DNA of 33,358 bases from Ruminococcus sp. (lineage in GTDB: Bacteria > Bacillota > Clostridia > Oscillospirales > Acutalibacteraceae): the NCBI GenBank assembly GCA_022511005.1, contig JAFLSJ010000012.1, positions 1 through 33,358 on the forward strand, in the 5' to 3' direction. The number at the start of each line of letters is the position of its first letter. Position 1 is the stretch's first letter. The position numbers and the translations under genes are program-made. Under the pieces are notes generated by a model, which was given only the letters and a program-made list of their open reading frames with translations, ran no database searches and was not told where the DNA came from. Positions 5,886-15,235 of the stretch are shown here, piece by piece.

Positions 5886-7928
5886 TCAATTCATAATATT
5901 GTTGCCGCCTTTATTAAACAGCCGTTTTACACAGGCATTCAAAGTATTTATTTCCTTTTCAGAAAATTCATCTTGATTTTCTATAAAATAATTGCACATT
6001 TCTTTTGATATTTCAAGGTTTATTTTATCTGCAAAATCAGCAATTGTAAGCTGCGGCAAACCGTGCTGGCGTTCGCCGAAAAAGTCGCCGGGACCTCTTT
6101 GGAGCAAATCTGCGTCTGCAATTTCAAAGCCGTTATTTGTTTTACAAAGAGTTTTCAGTCTGTTTACTGTATCGGGATTTCCGTTATCGCTGACTAAAAT
6201 ACAGTAGCTTTTATTTTTTCCTCTGCCTACTCTTCCCCTTAGCTGATGAAGCTGTGAAAGCCCGAACATTTCTGCATTTTCAATCATCATTACAGTTGCA
6301 TTTGGAACATTCACTCCAACCTCGATTACTGTTGTTGAAACTAAAACCGAAAGCTCTCCCTTTTCAAACTTCTTCATAACCGCATCTTTTTCAGAAGCCT
6401 TCATTTTACCATGTAAAACGCCTACACCTATATCGGAAAACTCTTTAAGCATAAGCTCTGCGGCATATTCTTCCGCAGCAGCAAGATCCGCTTCACTCTC
6501 ACTTACAAGAGGGCAGACTATATATGCCTGATTGCCGTTTTTTATTTGTTCTTTAATAAAATTACAGGCTCTTCTGCGAATTTGTCCGTTTATTAAAAGC
6601 GTATCCACCTTTTGTCTACCGGGCGGTAGTTCGTCGATTATTGAAATATCAAGGTCACCGTATATTATTAGGCCTAAGGTTCTGGGAATCGGGGTTGCAC
6701 TCATTACAAGCAAATGAGGATTTTTTCCCTTTGATAGCAGTTTTGCCCTTTGAGCAACGCCGAAACGATGTTGTTCGTCTGTAATTGCAATGCCTAAATT
6801 TTTAAACTCAGTCTTATCCGTAATTAAAGCGTGAGTTCCAATTATAAGGTCAGTTTCACCTGAGGCTATACCCTCTCTTACTTTTTTCTTTTGTGACGGG
6901 GTTTGTGAGCCTGTTAGCAAGTCGATTGTGATATTTTCGTCTTTAAAAAGCTTGCTCAGGCTTTGATAATGCTGTTCTGCAAGAATTTCGGTAGGTGCCA
7001 TAAAAGCCGCCTGCCAGCCGTTTTTTACGGCATTATAACACACAGCCGCCGCAACTGCTGTTTTTCCTGAGCCTACATCTCCCTGAACAAGACGGTTCAT
7101 AGAGCAGGAATTTAACGTCATATCGTCAACACAGGCTTTAATTGCCTTTTTTTGTGCGTTTGTAAGAGTATACGGAAGCAATGAATAGAATTCCTCTGTA
7201 TAATCCTTTTTTAGTTTTAGAGAGGTTTCTTTTTTATCTCTGTTTTTAAGATTATTCATTCCCAGCATGAGAATTAAAAGTTCCTGACAAATCAGGCGTT
7301 TTCTTGCCATTTGTAAATCGTCTTCTGTTTTGGGAAAATGAATATTTTTTATTGCAAATTCATAATCACAAAGTGAAAACTTTTTTCTTATAATTTCCGG
7401 CAGAGGGTCGTTGATTACTTGGGGAAGCATTGAAATTGCAGTCTTTACGGCATTTTCTATTACTCTGTTCTGAAGCCCATTTGTTTGCTTATATATGGGA
7501 TGCATACCGTTTGAATTTCCTATTTTTGAGAACATAGGAGAAATCATCTGACATCCTGTCATAGTGCGGTTTATTTTTCCGTAAAACAAATATGTTGCTC
7601 CGTAAGAAAGCATTGTATCTATGTATTTATTATTAAAATAAATTATTTCAACTGCTCCGGTATCATCAAAGGCAGAAAACTTCGTTAAAAGTCTGCCGCC
7701 TTTTGTTCTTACAGAGCTTATATGGCTTGAAACGGTCGCCTGAATACAAACAGTCTGATTATCTTCCGTTTCTTCAAGAGGAGTAATTACAGACCAGTTT
7801 TCATATCTTCTTGGATAAAATTCAATTAAATCGCCAACAGAAAATATACCCATCTTATTAAAAAGCTCAGCCCGCTTTTTACCTATTCCGTTTAGTGTTT
7901 CTATATTAACCGCATAAAGAGAACCCAT
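5886..7928 (-). CDS. recG: ATP-dependent DNA helicase RecG
   Basis: 680 aa, the usual RecG length, from ATG at 7928 (GAGGTCA upstream; the open frame extends 16 codons further without support). Order: N-terminal wedge/OB domain (LNGIGKKRAELF... FYPRRYEN), then the superfamily 2 helicase core with Walker A GDVGSGKT (about 283-290), MAPTEILAEQH, DEQHRFG (Walker B, about 384-388), SATPIPRTL, and the C-terminal QLRGRVGRG plus RGPGDFFGERQHG signatures. RecG reverses stalled forks and branch-migrates Holliday junctions using ATP. Upstream on the same strand is the fakA-like gene, a common recG neighbour in Firmicutes, separated here by a terminator-like hairpin. Confidence 0.97.
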   Translation of the reverse strand: MGSLYAVNIETLNGIGKKRAELFNKMGIFSVGDLIEFYPRRYENWSVITPLEETEDNQTVCIQATVSSHISSVRTKGGRLLTKFSAFDDTGAVEIIYFNNKYIDTMLSYGATYLFYGKINRTMTGCQMISPMFSKIGNSNGMHPIYKQTNGLQNRVIENAVKTAISMLPQVINDPLPEIIRKKFSLCDYEFAIKNIHFPKTEDDLQMARKRLICQELLILMLGMNNLKNRDKKETSLKLKKDYTEEFYSLLPYTLTNAQKKAIKACVDDMTLNSCSMNRLVQGDVGSGKTAVAAAVCYNAVKNGWQAAFMAPTEILAEQHYQSLSKLFKDENITIDLLTGSQTPSQKKKVREGIASGETDLIIGTHALITDKTEFKNLGIAITDEQHRFGVAQRAKLLSKGKNPHLLVMSATPIPRTLGLIIYGDLDISIIDELPPGRQKVDTLLINGQIRRRACNFIKEQIKNGNQAYIVCPLVSESEADLAAAEEYAAELMLKEFSDIGVGVLHGKMKASEKDAVMKKFEKGELSVLVSTTVIEVGVNVPNATVMMIENAEMFGLSQLHQLRGRVGRGKNKSYCILVSDNGNPDTVNRLKTLCKTNNGFEIADADLLQRGPGDFFGERQHGLPQLTIADFADKINLEISKEMCNYFIENQDEFSEKEINTLNACVKRLFNKGGNNIMN

Positions 7929-7960
7929 AGTGACCTCGTTAAATCTATTGTTACATCTAT

Positions 7961-7990
7961 TAAAGAAAATGGACACAGACGACTGTGCCC
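7961..7990 (-). terminator. Terminator between the fakA-like gene and recG
   Basis: On the minus strand GGGCACAG, loop TCGT, CTGTGTCC, then ATTTTCTTT. It lies 35 nt after the end of the fakA-like gene and overlaps the recG upstream region, so recG may depend on readthrough. Confidence 0.65.
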
Positions 7991-8024
7991 ACTTTATACT
8001 GATTTTAAATTGATTTTGCTTTTA

Positions 8025-9698
8025 TTATTCAACGCTTAAAATGAAATAATAAACAGGCTGACCGCCGTTTACCATTGAAATATCTGCATATGAACCGTAT
8101 TTATCGGAAAGTGTCTGATAAACTTCTTTTGCTTCATCTTCGGTTGTATCTTCACCGTAAATTAATGTAATGAATGAAGAGTCCTTTTTAACAAGATTTT
8201 TTGCAAGCTTAACTGCTGCTTTGATTTTGCTCTTTTCACATATAGTCAGCTTTCCGTTTTCAAGGGCAATAATCTCACCCTGTTTTATCTTCTTACCGCC
8301 AAACTCACTGTCTCTTGCGGCAAAGGTAACCTGACCTGTCTGCACCTCTTTTGCAGCAGCAACCATAAGCTGTTTATTGCCGTCTGCTGAAAGTTCAGGG
8401 TCAAAAGCAAGCATTGCACTCATACCCTGCGGAATTGTTTTTGTTGGTACAATAAGAACATTTCTGTCTTTTACCATTGGTATTGTCTGCTCTGCCGCCA
8501 TTATAATATTTTTATTATTTGGAAGTACTATAACATTTTTTGCAGGCGTTGCCATTACAGCTTCATAAATATCGTCTGTACTGGGGTTCATACTCTGACC
8601 GCCTGATACAACATGAGTACAGCCTAAATCCATAAACAACTCTTTAACACCGTCACCTGCCGCAACTGCAACAAAGCCGATTTCTTCCTCCGGAGGCTGA
8701 ACATCAAGCTTAACCTTAACAGACTTTTTAGACTCTGCTTTAGCCTTTTCCTTATCGCTTTTAGCATTCTTATGCTGTTCTTTCATATTTTCAACCTTAA
8801 CTGTTAAAAGCTGACCGAATTTAAGGCCTTCTTTTAAAGCGTCTCCCGGTTGCTCGGTATGAACATGAACTTTAATTATTTCATCGTCGCTTACAACAAC
8901 TACACAGTCGCCGATTGTTTCAAGGAAAAGTCTTAATTCGTTAGGATCGGTTTCGATTTCAGCATCTCTGCCAACGATAAACTCTGTACAATAAGTAAAA
9001 GTGATATCATCATCAAATTGTGCCGCCGCACTTTCAAAGAAATCGTCCGACTCTGCTGATTCACTTTCATCAACATATTCAATTACTTTTCCGTCTTTGA
9101 TTACGGAAAGTATACCGTCTAAAATAACGCAAAGACCTTTTCCGCCTGCATCTACAACTCCTGCCTTTTTAAGTACAGGTAAAAGAAGCGGTGTTTGCTC
9201 TAAGGCATTATATGCGGCATCTCTCATAGCTTGAAACACATTGGTCACTGAACAATCTTGTTTAGCCGCTGTATTTCCTGCTTCATAAGCCAATCTTGCA
9301 ACTGTAAGAATTGTTCCCTCAGTGGGTTTCATAACTGCCTTATAAGCCGCATCTACTCCTAATCCTAAAGCATAAGCAAGGTCGTTTCCGTCTGCTTCTT
9401 CTCTATCCTTAAGACCTTCTGCAAAGCCTCTGAATAACAAGGATAAAATTACGCCTGAATTACCTCTTGCTCCTCTTAACATTGAAGACGCAACCGTTTG
9501 AGCTACGTCTGCTACAGTGAGGTTTTCGTCTAATTCTTCCAATGCTTTTAAAGCGGCATTGGTTGTCATAGACATATTTGTACCTGTATCGCCGTCAGGA
9601 ACAGGGAAAATATTAAGGTCATTAATATGAAATTTCTGTGAGTTAATATTGTTTGCTCCCGATATAACTGCATTTTTTAAAGTCTGTCCGTTAATCAT
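8025..9698 (-). CDS. DAK2-domain protein, FakA/YloV family
   Basis: About 557 aa. The N-terminal DhaL-like domain has NIFPVPDGDTGTNM, the Mg-ATP binding DxD loop, and MLRGARGNSGVILS. A middle linker is Lys/Glu-rich (about 315-340), and the C-terminal DegV-like half has SGGQSMNPST and VLPNNKNIIMAA. FakA phosphorylates fatty acids bound to FakB proteins, supplying acyl-phosphate to phospholipid synthesis. I chose ATG at 9698 because AGAAGGA lies upstream and because a promoter places the transcript start near 9752, which would leave the upstream ATG at 9749 almost leaderless. FakA role is by homology; no FakB is in the window. Confidence 0.88.
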   Translation of the reverse strand: MINGQTLKNAVISGANNINSQKFHINDLNIFPVPDGDTGTNMSMTTNAALKALEELDENLTVADVAQTVASSMLRGARGNSGVILSLLFRGFAEGLKDREEADGNDLAYALGLGVDAAYKAVMKPTEGTILTVARLAYEAGNTAAKQDCSVTNVFQAMRDAAYNALEQTPLLLPVLKKAGVVDAGGKGLCVILDGILSVIKDGKVIEYVDESESAESDDFFESAAAQFDDDITFTYCTEFIVGRDAEIETDPNELRLFLETIGDCVVVVSDDEIIKVHVHTEQPGDALKEGLKFGQLLTVKVENMKEQHKNAKSDKEKAKAESKKSVKVKLDVQPPEEEIGFVAVAAGDGVKELFMDLGCTHVVSGGQSMNPSTDDIYEAVMATPAKNVIVLPNNKNIIMAAEQTIPMVKDRNVLIVPTKTIPQGMSAMLAFDPELSADGNKQLMVAAAKEVQTGQVTFAARDSEFGGKKIKQGEIIALENGKLTICEKSKIKAAVKLAKNLVKKDSSFITLIYGEDTTEDEAKEVYQTLSDKYGSYADISMVNGGQPVYYFILSVE

Positions 9699-9758
9699 TT
9701 CTAAAGCACATCCTTCTACAAAAGCTGTATACATACTTTTGCAGTACATAATAAAATA

Positions 9759-9787
9759 ATTATAACTAATATAACAAGATTTTGCAA
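9759..9787 (-). promoter_or_regulatory. Sigma-A type promoter of the fakA-like gene
   Basis: On the minus strand TTGCAA (9787-9782), a 17-bp spacer, TATAAT (9764-9759). The predicted start is near 9752, giving a leader of about 50 nt to the ATG at 9698. Confidence 0.75.
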
Positions 9788-9863
9788 GTAAAAAATATAT
9801 ACACCTGTACTAATTCTATTCTGAATAAAAATTTTCAGTGGTTTTATCTAAAATCAGTTTAAA

Positions 9864-10637
9864 TCATCTTAATGAAACTCTTCGACAATCAGTGCATTTA
9901 CCTGTTTTTTCATCAATATCAAACACAACTGCTTCAAACTTACATTCTCCCTCTACAAGTTCAAATCTTACAGGCATTTTTGTTTTCAGCTTTTTAATAA
10001 TCAGCTCAGGCTTTACTCCCAAAACAGAATTTACCGTTCCTGTCATTCCTACATCGGTAATATATCCTGTTCCATTCTCAAGCACCTGATTATCTGCTGT
10101 CTGAACGTGAGTATGCGTTCCGAATACTGCTGAAACCTTTCCGTCAAGATAAAATCCCATAGCACGCTTTTCACCTGTAGCTTCTGCGTGGAAATCCACT
10201 ATCTTAATATTACCCTCTGCCTTTTTAAGCATTTCATCTGCCGTTTTAAAGGCACAGTCAAGGTTGTTATCCATAAAGGAATTTCCCATTATATTTATTA
10301 CACTTACTATATTCTTTCCCAAATCCACCTGACAAATACCACTTCCCGGTGTTGAACCTTCAGGAAAATTTGCAGGTCTTATAATATATGGGTGTTCTTC
10401 AAGCATTTCGTAAAACTCTTTTCTTCGGAATGCGTGGTTGCCGAGAGTTATAACATCTACCCCGCTGTCAAATAAATGTCTTGCAGATGATGGTGTAATT
10501 CCGTTGCCGTCTGCTGAATTTTCTCCGTTACAGATAACAAGGTCAACACCGTTTGCTTTTTTATAAAGCGGAAGATGCTTTCTCACCGTCTGACAGCCGA
10601 TACTTCCTACCACATCTCCTATGCAAAGAACTATCAT
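9864..10637 (-). CDS. ymdB: YmdB-family metallophosphoesterase
   Basis: 257 aa, full length for the family. Metal-binding residues are all visible: D8 in CIGDVVG, E39 and N40 in NGEN, N67 and H68 in LGNHAF, H150 in DFHAE, and H175 and H177 in GTHTHVQTAD. YmdB of B. subtilis is a cytoplasmic 2',3'-cyclic nucleotide phosphodiesterase that influences biofilm and motility decisions; the in vivo substrate is unsettled. AGAGGA lies 8 nt before the ATG. It follows yqfD by 65 nt on the same strand and may be the last gene of that operon. Confidence 0.93.
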   Translation of the reverse strand: MIVLCIGDVVGSIGCQTVRKHLPLYKKANGVDLVICNGENSADGNGITPSSARHLFDSGVDVITLGNHAFRRKEFYEMLEEHPYIIRPANFPEGSTPGSGICQVDLGKNIVSVINIMGNSFMDNNLDCAFKTADEMLKKAEGNIKIVDFHAEATGEKRAMGFYLDGKVSAVFGTHTHVQTADNQVLENGTGYITDVGMTGTVNSVLGVKPELIIKKLKTKMPVRFELVEGECKFEAVVFDIDEKTGKCTDCRRVSLR

Positions 10638-10702
10638 TTATGGTTCCTCTATTCCCTTAAATTAATATTTTATATTTTAACATAAATGATTGCTTATTGC
10701 AA

Positions 10703-11881
10703 TTAATCAGAAACATACATTTTTTGTTTTTCAGCAATATCTTCATTAAATACGTAATTTACGTGCATTGTATACCTGCTTTTTGCAATTCCTCCCGTAA
10801 ATCCACGCTCTTTAACTTTACTTTCGTTTTTGCAGAATATCTCATAAAGTGCCATTTCTTTAAGCAAAGCAGTTTTTGCCTGTTCTTCTGTTAAATTAAC
10901 TTCTTTTATACGGTATTCTATTTCCGTTTCTTCGTTTATTCCAAATGGAAGTGTGTTTTTTTCAGATACAATTCTGAAACTGCTATTCTGCTTTACAGAA
11001 ATATTATACCCTGAATTGCTTACAGTTATGGGAATATTAAGATTAAAAAAGTTTAATGAATATCTTTTTGTTCTACTATCGGTGGGTGATAAAATCTTTG
11101 TTTTCATTGGCATTGAGAAGGATTTTGTGGATATAACATCAGCGTAAACCTTTGCGTTTGCATGGGTAAATTTAACTCCGCCCATTTGATCCTCAACTAC
11201 TGAATTAACAAGAAGCTGTCCTTCGGATACCGCAGAGCCTCTCAGAATTTCCACCTTTCCGTTTGTAACTTCAAAATCTGTTATTACTCCGTCGCTTTTT
11301 GCTACTATATTGCAGGGGTCAGTTTCATCATTCATTTCAGGCACTAAAGCTTTTTCTTTGATTTCTACATTTGCACTGCTGTCTTGAATATTTATTGACA
11401 TCCAGCCGATTTCAGGTATGGCAATTATCATATCTCTCTGAATTTTCTGAACATTCATACCGCCTTTGAATGTTCCTACCGAAAGTCCGTTATCTGCAAG
11501 AGTTTTCAGAATATACTGCTCGCTTATATTTTCTGCACCTATTATGTTCACCGACCATATAAAAGATGATAGAAAAAACATAAGACATATAAACAGTACT
11601 GCGCCTATTCCTAATCCTGCTCTGCCTTTATATCTAACTATAAAAAACGGAAGTCCCCGTTTTGATTTTATTTTCAGCCTTGATTTTGATTTTTTTGCAA
11701 TTTTTCTTATTGATTTATAGTCAAAAATTGAAATACTGCTTTTCAGTCCCTGTGAGGTAGGTTTTGTATCCCAAAGATTTATGCCGTTTAAACTGCATAA
11801 ATTTATAAATCTTTCAGGCGTTTTTCCTAAAAGGACAAAACAAACATATCCACGAAACCATCTTATTAACTTTAAAACCAT
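10703..11881 (-). CDS. yqfD: Sporulation protein YqfD
   Basis: 392 aa. The N-terminal soluble part (LIRWFRGYVCFVLLGKTPERFINLC) is followed by a single membrane segment at about 93-115 (GAVLFICLMFFLSSFIWSV). Directly after comes a POTRA/FtsQ-like start (NIIGAENISEQYILKTLADN), then a beta-rich extracytoplasmic domain. This is the layout of YqfD, a mother-cell protein needed for efficient sporulation in Clostridia and Bacilli. yqfC precedes it by 9 nt, the conserved pairing. The molecular function is not established. Confidence 0.93.
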   Translation of the reverse strand: MVLKLIRWFRGYVCFVLLGKTPERFINLCSLNGINLWDTKPTSQGLKSSISIFDYKSIRKIAKKSKSRLKIKSKRGLPFFIVRYKGRAGLGIGAVLFICLMFFLSSFIWSVNIIGAENISEQYILKTLADNGLSVGTFKGGMNVQKIQRDMIIAIPEIGWMSINIQDSSANVEIKEKALVPEMNDETDPCNIVAKSDGVITDFEVTNGKVEILRGSAVSEGQLLVNSVVEDQMGGVKFTHANAKVYADVISTKSFSMPMKTKILSPTDSRTKRYSLNFFNLNIPITVSNSGYNISVKQNSSFRIVSEKNTLPFGINEETEIEYRIKEVNLTEEQAKTALLKEMALYEIFCKNESKVKERGFTGGIAKSRYTMHVNYVFNEDIAEKQKMYVSD

Positions 11882-11890
11882 AACAACACC

Positions 11891-12166
11891 TCAAACTGTA
11901 AACTCAATTTTTGTAACAAATCCCTCAACCATTGTACAGTCGGGTGCAATACATTTCACATTCAGGTTTCTGCCGCTGAAACTTATTACCATTGAACCTG
12001 CATTTATTCTTATTACATCATCTGAATATTTTAAAATTCCCCTTGAGCCCTCTATTGTTATCTGACGGTTGCCCAAAAGTTCAAGATGAGAAAGTCCTGA
12101 TAAAAACTGCGGCGGTATTTTATTTTTAATAGAATTAAGTCGTTTTGTATCTTTTTTTCTATTCAC
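11891..12166 (-). CDS. yqfC: Sporulation protein YqfC (YabP family)
   Basis: 91 aa. It starts at GTG 12166 with AAGGGAGAG upstream. The GNRQITIEGSRGILKYSDDVIRI pattern and the following beta strands (SFSGRNLNVKCI) are the YabP/YqfC fold. Members are sporulation-specific and act alongside YqfD. It is first in the minus-strand yqfC-yqfD(-ymdB) unit, divergent from ylbJ; the intergenic gap is small enough that promoters for the two directions overlap. Confidence 0.9.
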   Translation of the reverse strand: MNRKKDTKRLNSIKNKIPPQFLSGLSHLELLGNRQITIEGSRGILKYSDDVIRINAGSMVISFSGRNLNVKCIAPDCTMVEGFVTKIEFTV

Positions 12167-12190
12167 AAATATTCTCTCCCTTTTTATAAT
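12162..12190 (+). promoter_or_regulatory. Candidate promoter of ylbJ
   Basis: TTCACA (12162-12167), 17-bp spacer, TATAAT (12185-12190). The -35 overlaps the yqfC start codon. ylbJ is sigma-E dependent in B. subtilis, so a sigma-A type element here would be a departure. The call rests on the match alone. Confidence 0.5.
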
Positions 12191-12237
12191 CTGTAAATTT
12201 TATGCAACTAATTGCATATATATTATTGGTGAAGGCA

Positions 12238-13317
12238 ATGAGATTTTTTAAAATTACAGAAATTAAAAAGGTCATCCTGTTAAGCTTTTTTGCTGTATCT
12301 GCATGTACGCTTATACTTATTTTTCCTGATGAAGCATCGGCAGGTGCCAAAAACGGTCTTGAATTTTGTGCAGGAGTTCTTGTTCCCTCGTTATTCCCCT
12401 TTATGGTAATATCTTCTTTTACAATAGAGTCGGGATTATGCTCGCTCCTTGAAAAGCCTTTCAGTAAAATAATAAGGCATTTATTTAATTTGCCCGGCAT
12501 TTGCACATCTACTATTATTATGAGCCTTGTGGGAGGTTATCCTGTTGGTGCAAGAGGAATAAGAGGTTTGTATGAAAAGGGCTTGATTACAGAAAAAGAG
12601 GCAAAGCAGATGGCTTATTTCTGCGTATGCTCAGGGCCCGGATTTCTTATAACTTTTGTTGGGGCATCTCTTTACCATAATAAAAATATAGGAATTATTT
12701 TACTTTGTTCCTCTGTAATATCTGTTTTAATTTTAGGAATTACAATAGGTTTATTTAATAAAAATAAAATTGATACAAACAATATAATTTACTCAAAACC
12801 AAAGCTTTCTGATTTTTCACAATCCCTTGCAAAATCTGCAACTGACGCCTCAAGAGGCGTTATAGAAATGTGTGCTTTGGTTGTGTTTTTTAGTGTTTTT
12901 ATTAAATTCGGAGAAATGGTTATTACAAATCAAAATTTTCTGAAGGGATTTTATATTCTGACCGAGGTTACCACTGCATCAAACAATTTGTCACTTAACA
13001 CACCTATTTATATTATAGCCTTTGCTTTGGGATTTGGCGGACTTTGCGTTCATTTTCAGGTATTTCAGGGACTTAAAGATATTAAAATAAACAAATTGTT
13101 ATTTTTCATATTCAGAATTATTCAGGGCATACTTACAGCACTTTTTACTAATATTCTTCTTCACTTCTTTCCTGTCAGCGAACAGGTATTCTCAACCGCT
13201 GAAAAAACAAACGCTGTTATATCAAGCTCCTCTTATTTAGGAAGTATTATGCTTGTAATAACAGCAGTATGTTTTATATATTCAATTAAATCTAATAATA
13301 AAAAACTTGGGGGTTAA
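12238..13317 (+). CDS. ylbJ: Sporulation integral membrane protein YlbJ
   Basis: About 359 aa from ATG at 12238, which has GGTGA 5 nt upstream. The frame continues to an ATG at 12202 that lacks a ribosome binding site and would be nearly leaderless. Around eight hydrophobic segments are present, with the Gate-type signatures GLEFCAGVLVPSLFPFMV and LVGGYPVGARGIRGLYEKG and a CSGPGFLITFVG motif. YlbJ is needed for spore formation in B. subtilis; its transported substrate is unknown. asnB starts 3 nt after the stop codon, so the two are almost certainly cotranscribed. Confidence 0.92.
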   Translation: MRFFKITEIKKVILLSFFAVSACTLILIFPDEASAGAKNGLEFCAGVLVPSLFPFMVISSFTIESGLCSLLEKPFSKIIRHLFNLPGICTSTIIMSLVGGYPVGARGIRGLYEKGLITEKEAKQMAYFCVCSGPGFLITFVGASLYHNKNIGIILLCSSVISVLILGITIGLFNKNKIDTNNIIYSKPKLSDFSQSLAKSATDASRGVIEMCALVVFFSVFIKFGEMVITNQNFLKGFYILTEVTTASNNLSLNTPIYIIAFALGFGGLCVHFQVFQGLKDIKINKLLFFIFRIIQGILTALFTNILLHFFPVSEQVFSTAEKTNAVISSSSYLGSIMLVITAVCFIYSIKSNNKKLGG

Positions 13318-13320
13318 TTT

Positions 13321-15159
13321 ATGTGTGGAATTGCAGGCTGGCTTGATAAAAATATTGATATGACGCAAAACCTTAAAATTTTAAGCAAAATGAGTAAAAC
13401 CTTAGACAAACGAGGTCCTGACGAAAACGGAATGTACATTCGCCGAGAGGGAGCTTTTATTCACCGAAGACTTACGGTTATTGACAAAGAAAACGGCAAA
13501 CAGCCTATGATGACAAAGCATAAGGGCAAAACTTATTGTATTGTTTATAACGGCGAAATTTATAACACAAGCGATCTTAAACACGATTTAATGGAAAAGG
13601 GATATAAGTTCAGCGGTACAAGCGATACGGAGGTTGTGCTTAAAGCATATGTGGAATACAAAGAGCAATGTGCTGAAAAATTAAACGGAATTTATGCTTT
13701 TGCGGTATATGACATTGAAGAAAAAAAGCTGTTTTTGTGCAGAGATAAAATCGGCGTTAAACCTTTGTTTTATTATGAATATAACGACGGACTTCTTTTT
13801 GCATCAGAAATTAAAACACTTCTTGCAAGCGGTGTGGTAAAACCTACTATCACAACAGAAGGATTGTATGAAATTCTGTTTTTAGGTCCTGCGAGAACTC
13901 CGGGAAACGGCATATTTAAAGGAGTTAATGAGTTATTGCCCGGAGAATACGGAGTCTACCAAAACGGTATTTTTACTAAAAAGAAATATTTTAAAATCAC
14001 TGCAAAAGAACATACCGACAACGAAAAACAAACTATTGAAAAAACAAGATTTTTACTGACCGACGCCGTTGAAAGACAGCTTATAAGCGATGTTCCACTA
14101 TGTTTCTTTTTGTCGGGCGGACTCGACAGCAGTATAATTGTTCAAACTGCATCAATGTACAGAAAAAAGGCAAAACAAGACAGAATAACCACCTATTCGG
14201 TTGAATACCGTGACAATATGAAATACTTTGAAAAAAGCCTGTTTCAACCTAATGCAGATGTAGAATTTATAAACTTTATGGTTGAAAGTGCAAACACAAA
14301 TCATCACGAGGTTATTCTTGACAACGAAGAACTGGCTAAAGCTCTGTTCCCCTCTGTTGAAGCGAGAGATTTACCCGGTATGGCAGATGTAGACTCTTCC
14401 CTTTTGCTGTTTTGTGAAAAGGTAAAAGAGAATTATACCGTTGCCCTTTCAGGAGAATGTGCAGATGAGCTTTTCGGCGGTTATCCCTGGTATCATAATA
14501 AAGATATTCTTTTTGAGGAGTGTTTCCCATGGTCGAGAACTCAGCAGGTAAGGCGTGATATTCTTAAAAAAGGTATTCTTCCAAAGGGAGAGGAATACGT
14601 TCATCAGAAATATCTTGATACTATTGCCCTTGCAGAAAAATTACCAACTGATACAAAGTTAAGTGCCAGAATGAGAGAAATGTTTATGCTTAACTTTTAT
14701 TGGTTTATGCAGTGCCTTCTTGACAGAAAAGACAGATGCTCTATGTACAGCGGACTTGAGGTAAGAGTACCGTTTTGCGATTATAGACTTGTGGAATATG
14801 CTTATAATATGCCATGGGAATTAAAGGCATATAACAACAGAGAAAAAGGCATTGTAAGAAAAGCGTTTGAGGATATTTTACCTGAAGAAATTTGCTGGAG
14901 AAAGAAAAGTCCGTACCCCAAAACCCACAACCCTGTTTATATGGAGGCTGTTACAAAGCTCTGCAAAAATGCGTTAAGCAAAAAGGGCAGTCTTATAAAT
15001 GAAATTATTGACGAAAACGGTGTAAACGAGATTATAAACAATCCTGACGGAATTTCTTCTCCCTGGTATGGTCAGCTTATGAGAGCACCTCAGATTCTTG
15101 CTTATATTGCACAGCTTGATTACTGGTTTGAAAAATATAATATAAATGTCGAAGAATAG
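13321..15159 (+). CDS. asnB: Asparagine synthase (glutamine-hydrolysing)
   Basis: 612 aa. Cys2 of MCGIAGW is the N-terminal nucleophile of the class II glutaminase domain, with RGPDENG, VYNGEIYN and GTSDTEV following. The synthase domain carries the PP-loop SGGLDSS at 265-271 and LSGECADELFGGYPW. It makes Asn from Asp, glutamine and ATP. Intact catalytic residues in both domains suggest an active enzyme. It is tightly linked to ylbJ, which hints at expression during sporulation, although asnB homologues (e.g. AsnO in B. subtilis) are also known to be needed for sporulation. Confidence 0.95.
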   Translation: MCGIAGWLDKNIDMTQNLKILSKMSKTLDKRGPDENGMYIRREGAFIHRRLTVIDKENGKQPMMTKHKGKTYCIVYNGEIYNTSDLKHDLMEKGYKFSGTSDTEVVLKAYVEYKEQCAEKLNGIYAFAVYDIEEKKLFLCRDKIGVKPLFYYEYNDGLLFASEIKTLLASGVVKPTITTEGLYEILFLGPARTPGNGIFKGVNELLPGEYGVYQNGIFTKKKYFKITAKEHTDNEKQTIEKTRFLLTDAVERQLISDVPLCFFLSGGLDSSIIVQTASMYRKKAKQDRITTYSVEYRDNMKYFEKSLFQPNADVEFINFMVESANTNHHEVILDNEELAKALFPSVEARDLPGMADVDSSLLLFCEKVKENYTVALSGECADELFGGYPWYHNKDILFEECFPWSRTQQVRRDILKKGILPKGEEYVHQKYLDTIALAEKLPTDTKLSARMREMFMLNFYWFMQCLLDRKDRCSMYSGLEVRVPFCDYRLVEYAYNMPWELKAYNNREKGIVRKAFEDILPEEICWRKKSPYPKTHNPVYMEAVTKLCKNALSKKGSLINEIIDENGVNEIINNPDGISSPWYGQLMRAPQILAYIAQLDYWFEKYNINVEE

Positions 15160-15165
15160 ATAAAC

Positions 15166-15194
15166 CTGACAGTAATTGAAATTTTAAAGATAAT
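15166..15194 (+). promoter_or_regulatory. Candidate promoter of the PAP2 gene
   Basis: CTGACA (15166-15171), 17-bp spacer, GATAAT (15189-15194). The predicted transcript start near 15201 coincides with the first base of the RBS-containing hairpin. Confidence 0.5.
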
Positions 15195-15201
15195 ATGGTA
15201 G

Positions 15202-15235
15202 AATTTACTCACCTAAATCTTGAGGTGAGTAAATT
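15202..15235 (+). promoter_or_regulatory. Hairpin sequestering the ribosome binding site of the PAP2 gene
   Basis: AATTTACTCACCT (15202-15214) and AGGTGAGTAAATT (15223-15235) form a perfect 13-bp stem with an 8-nt loop. The right arm contains the whole GGTGAG ribosome binding site and the first two bases of the TTG start codon. In RNA this would block initiation unless unfolded. Confidence 0.7.

Noticed and set aside
8377-9234. Plus-strand ORFs opposite the fakA-like gene
   Set aside because: Antisense shadows with biased Ser/Ile/Pro content and no initiation signals.
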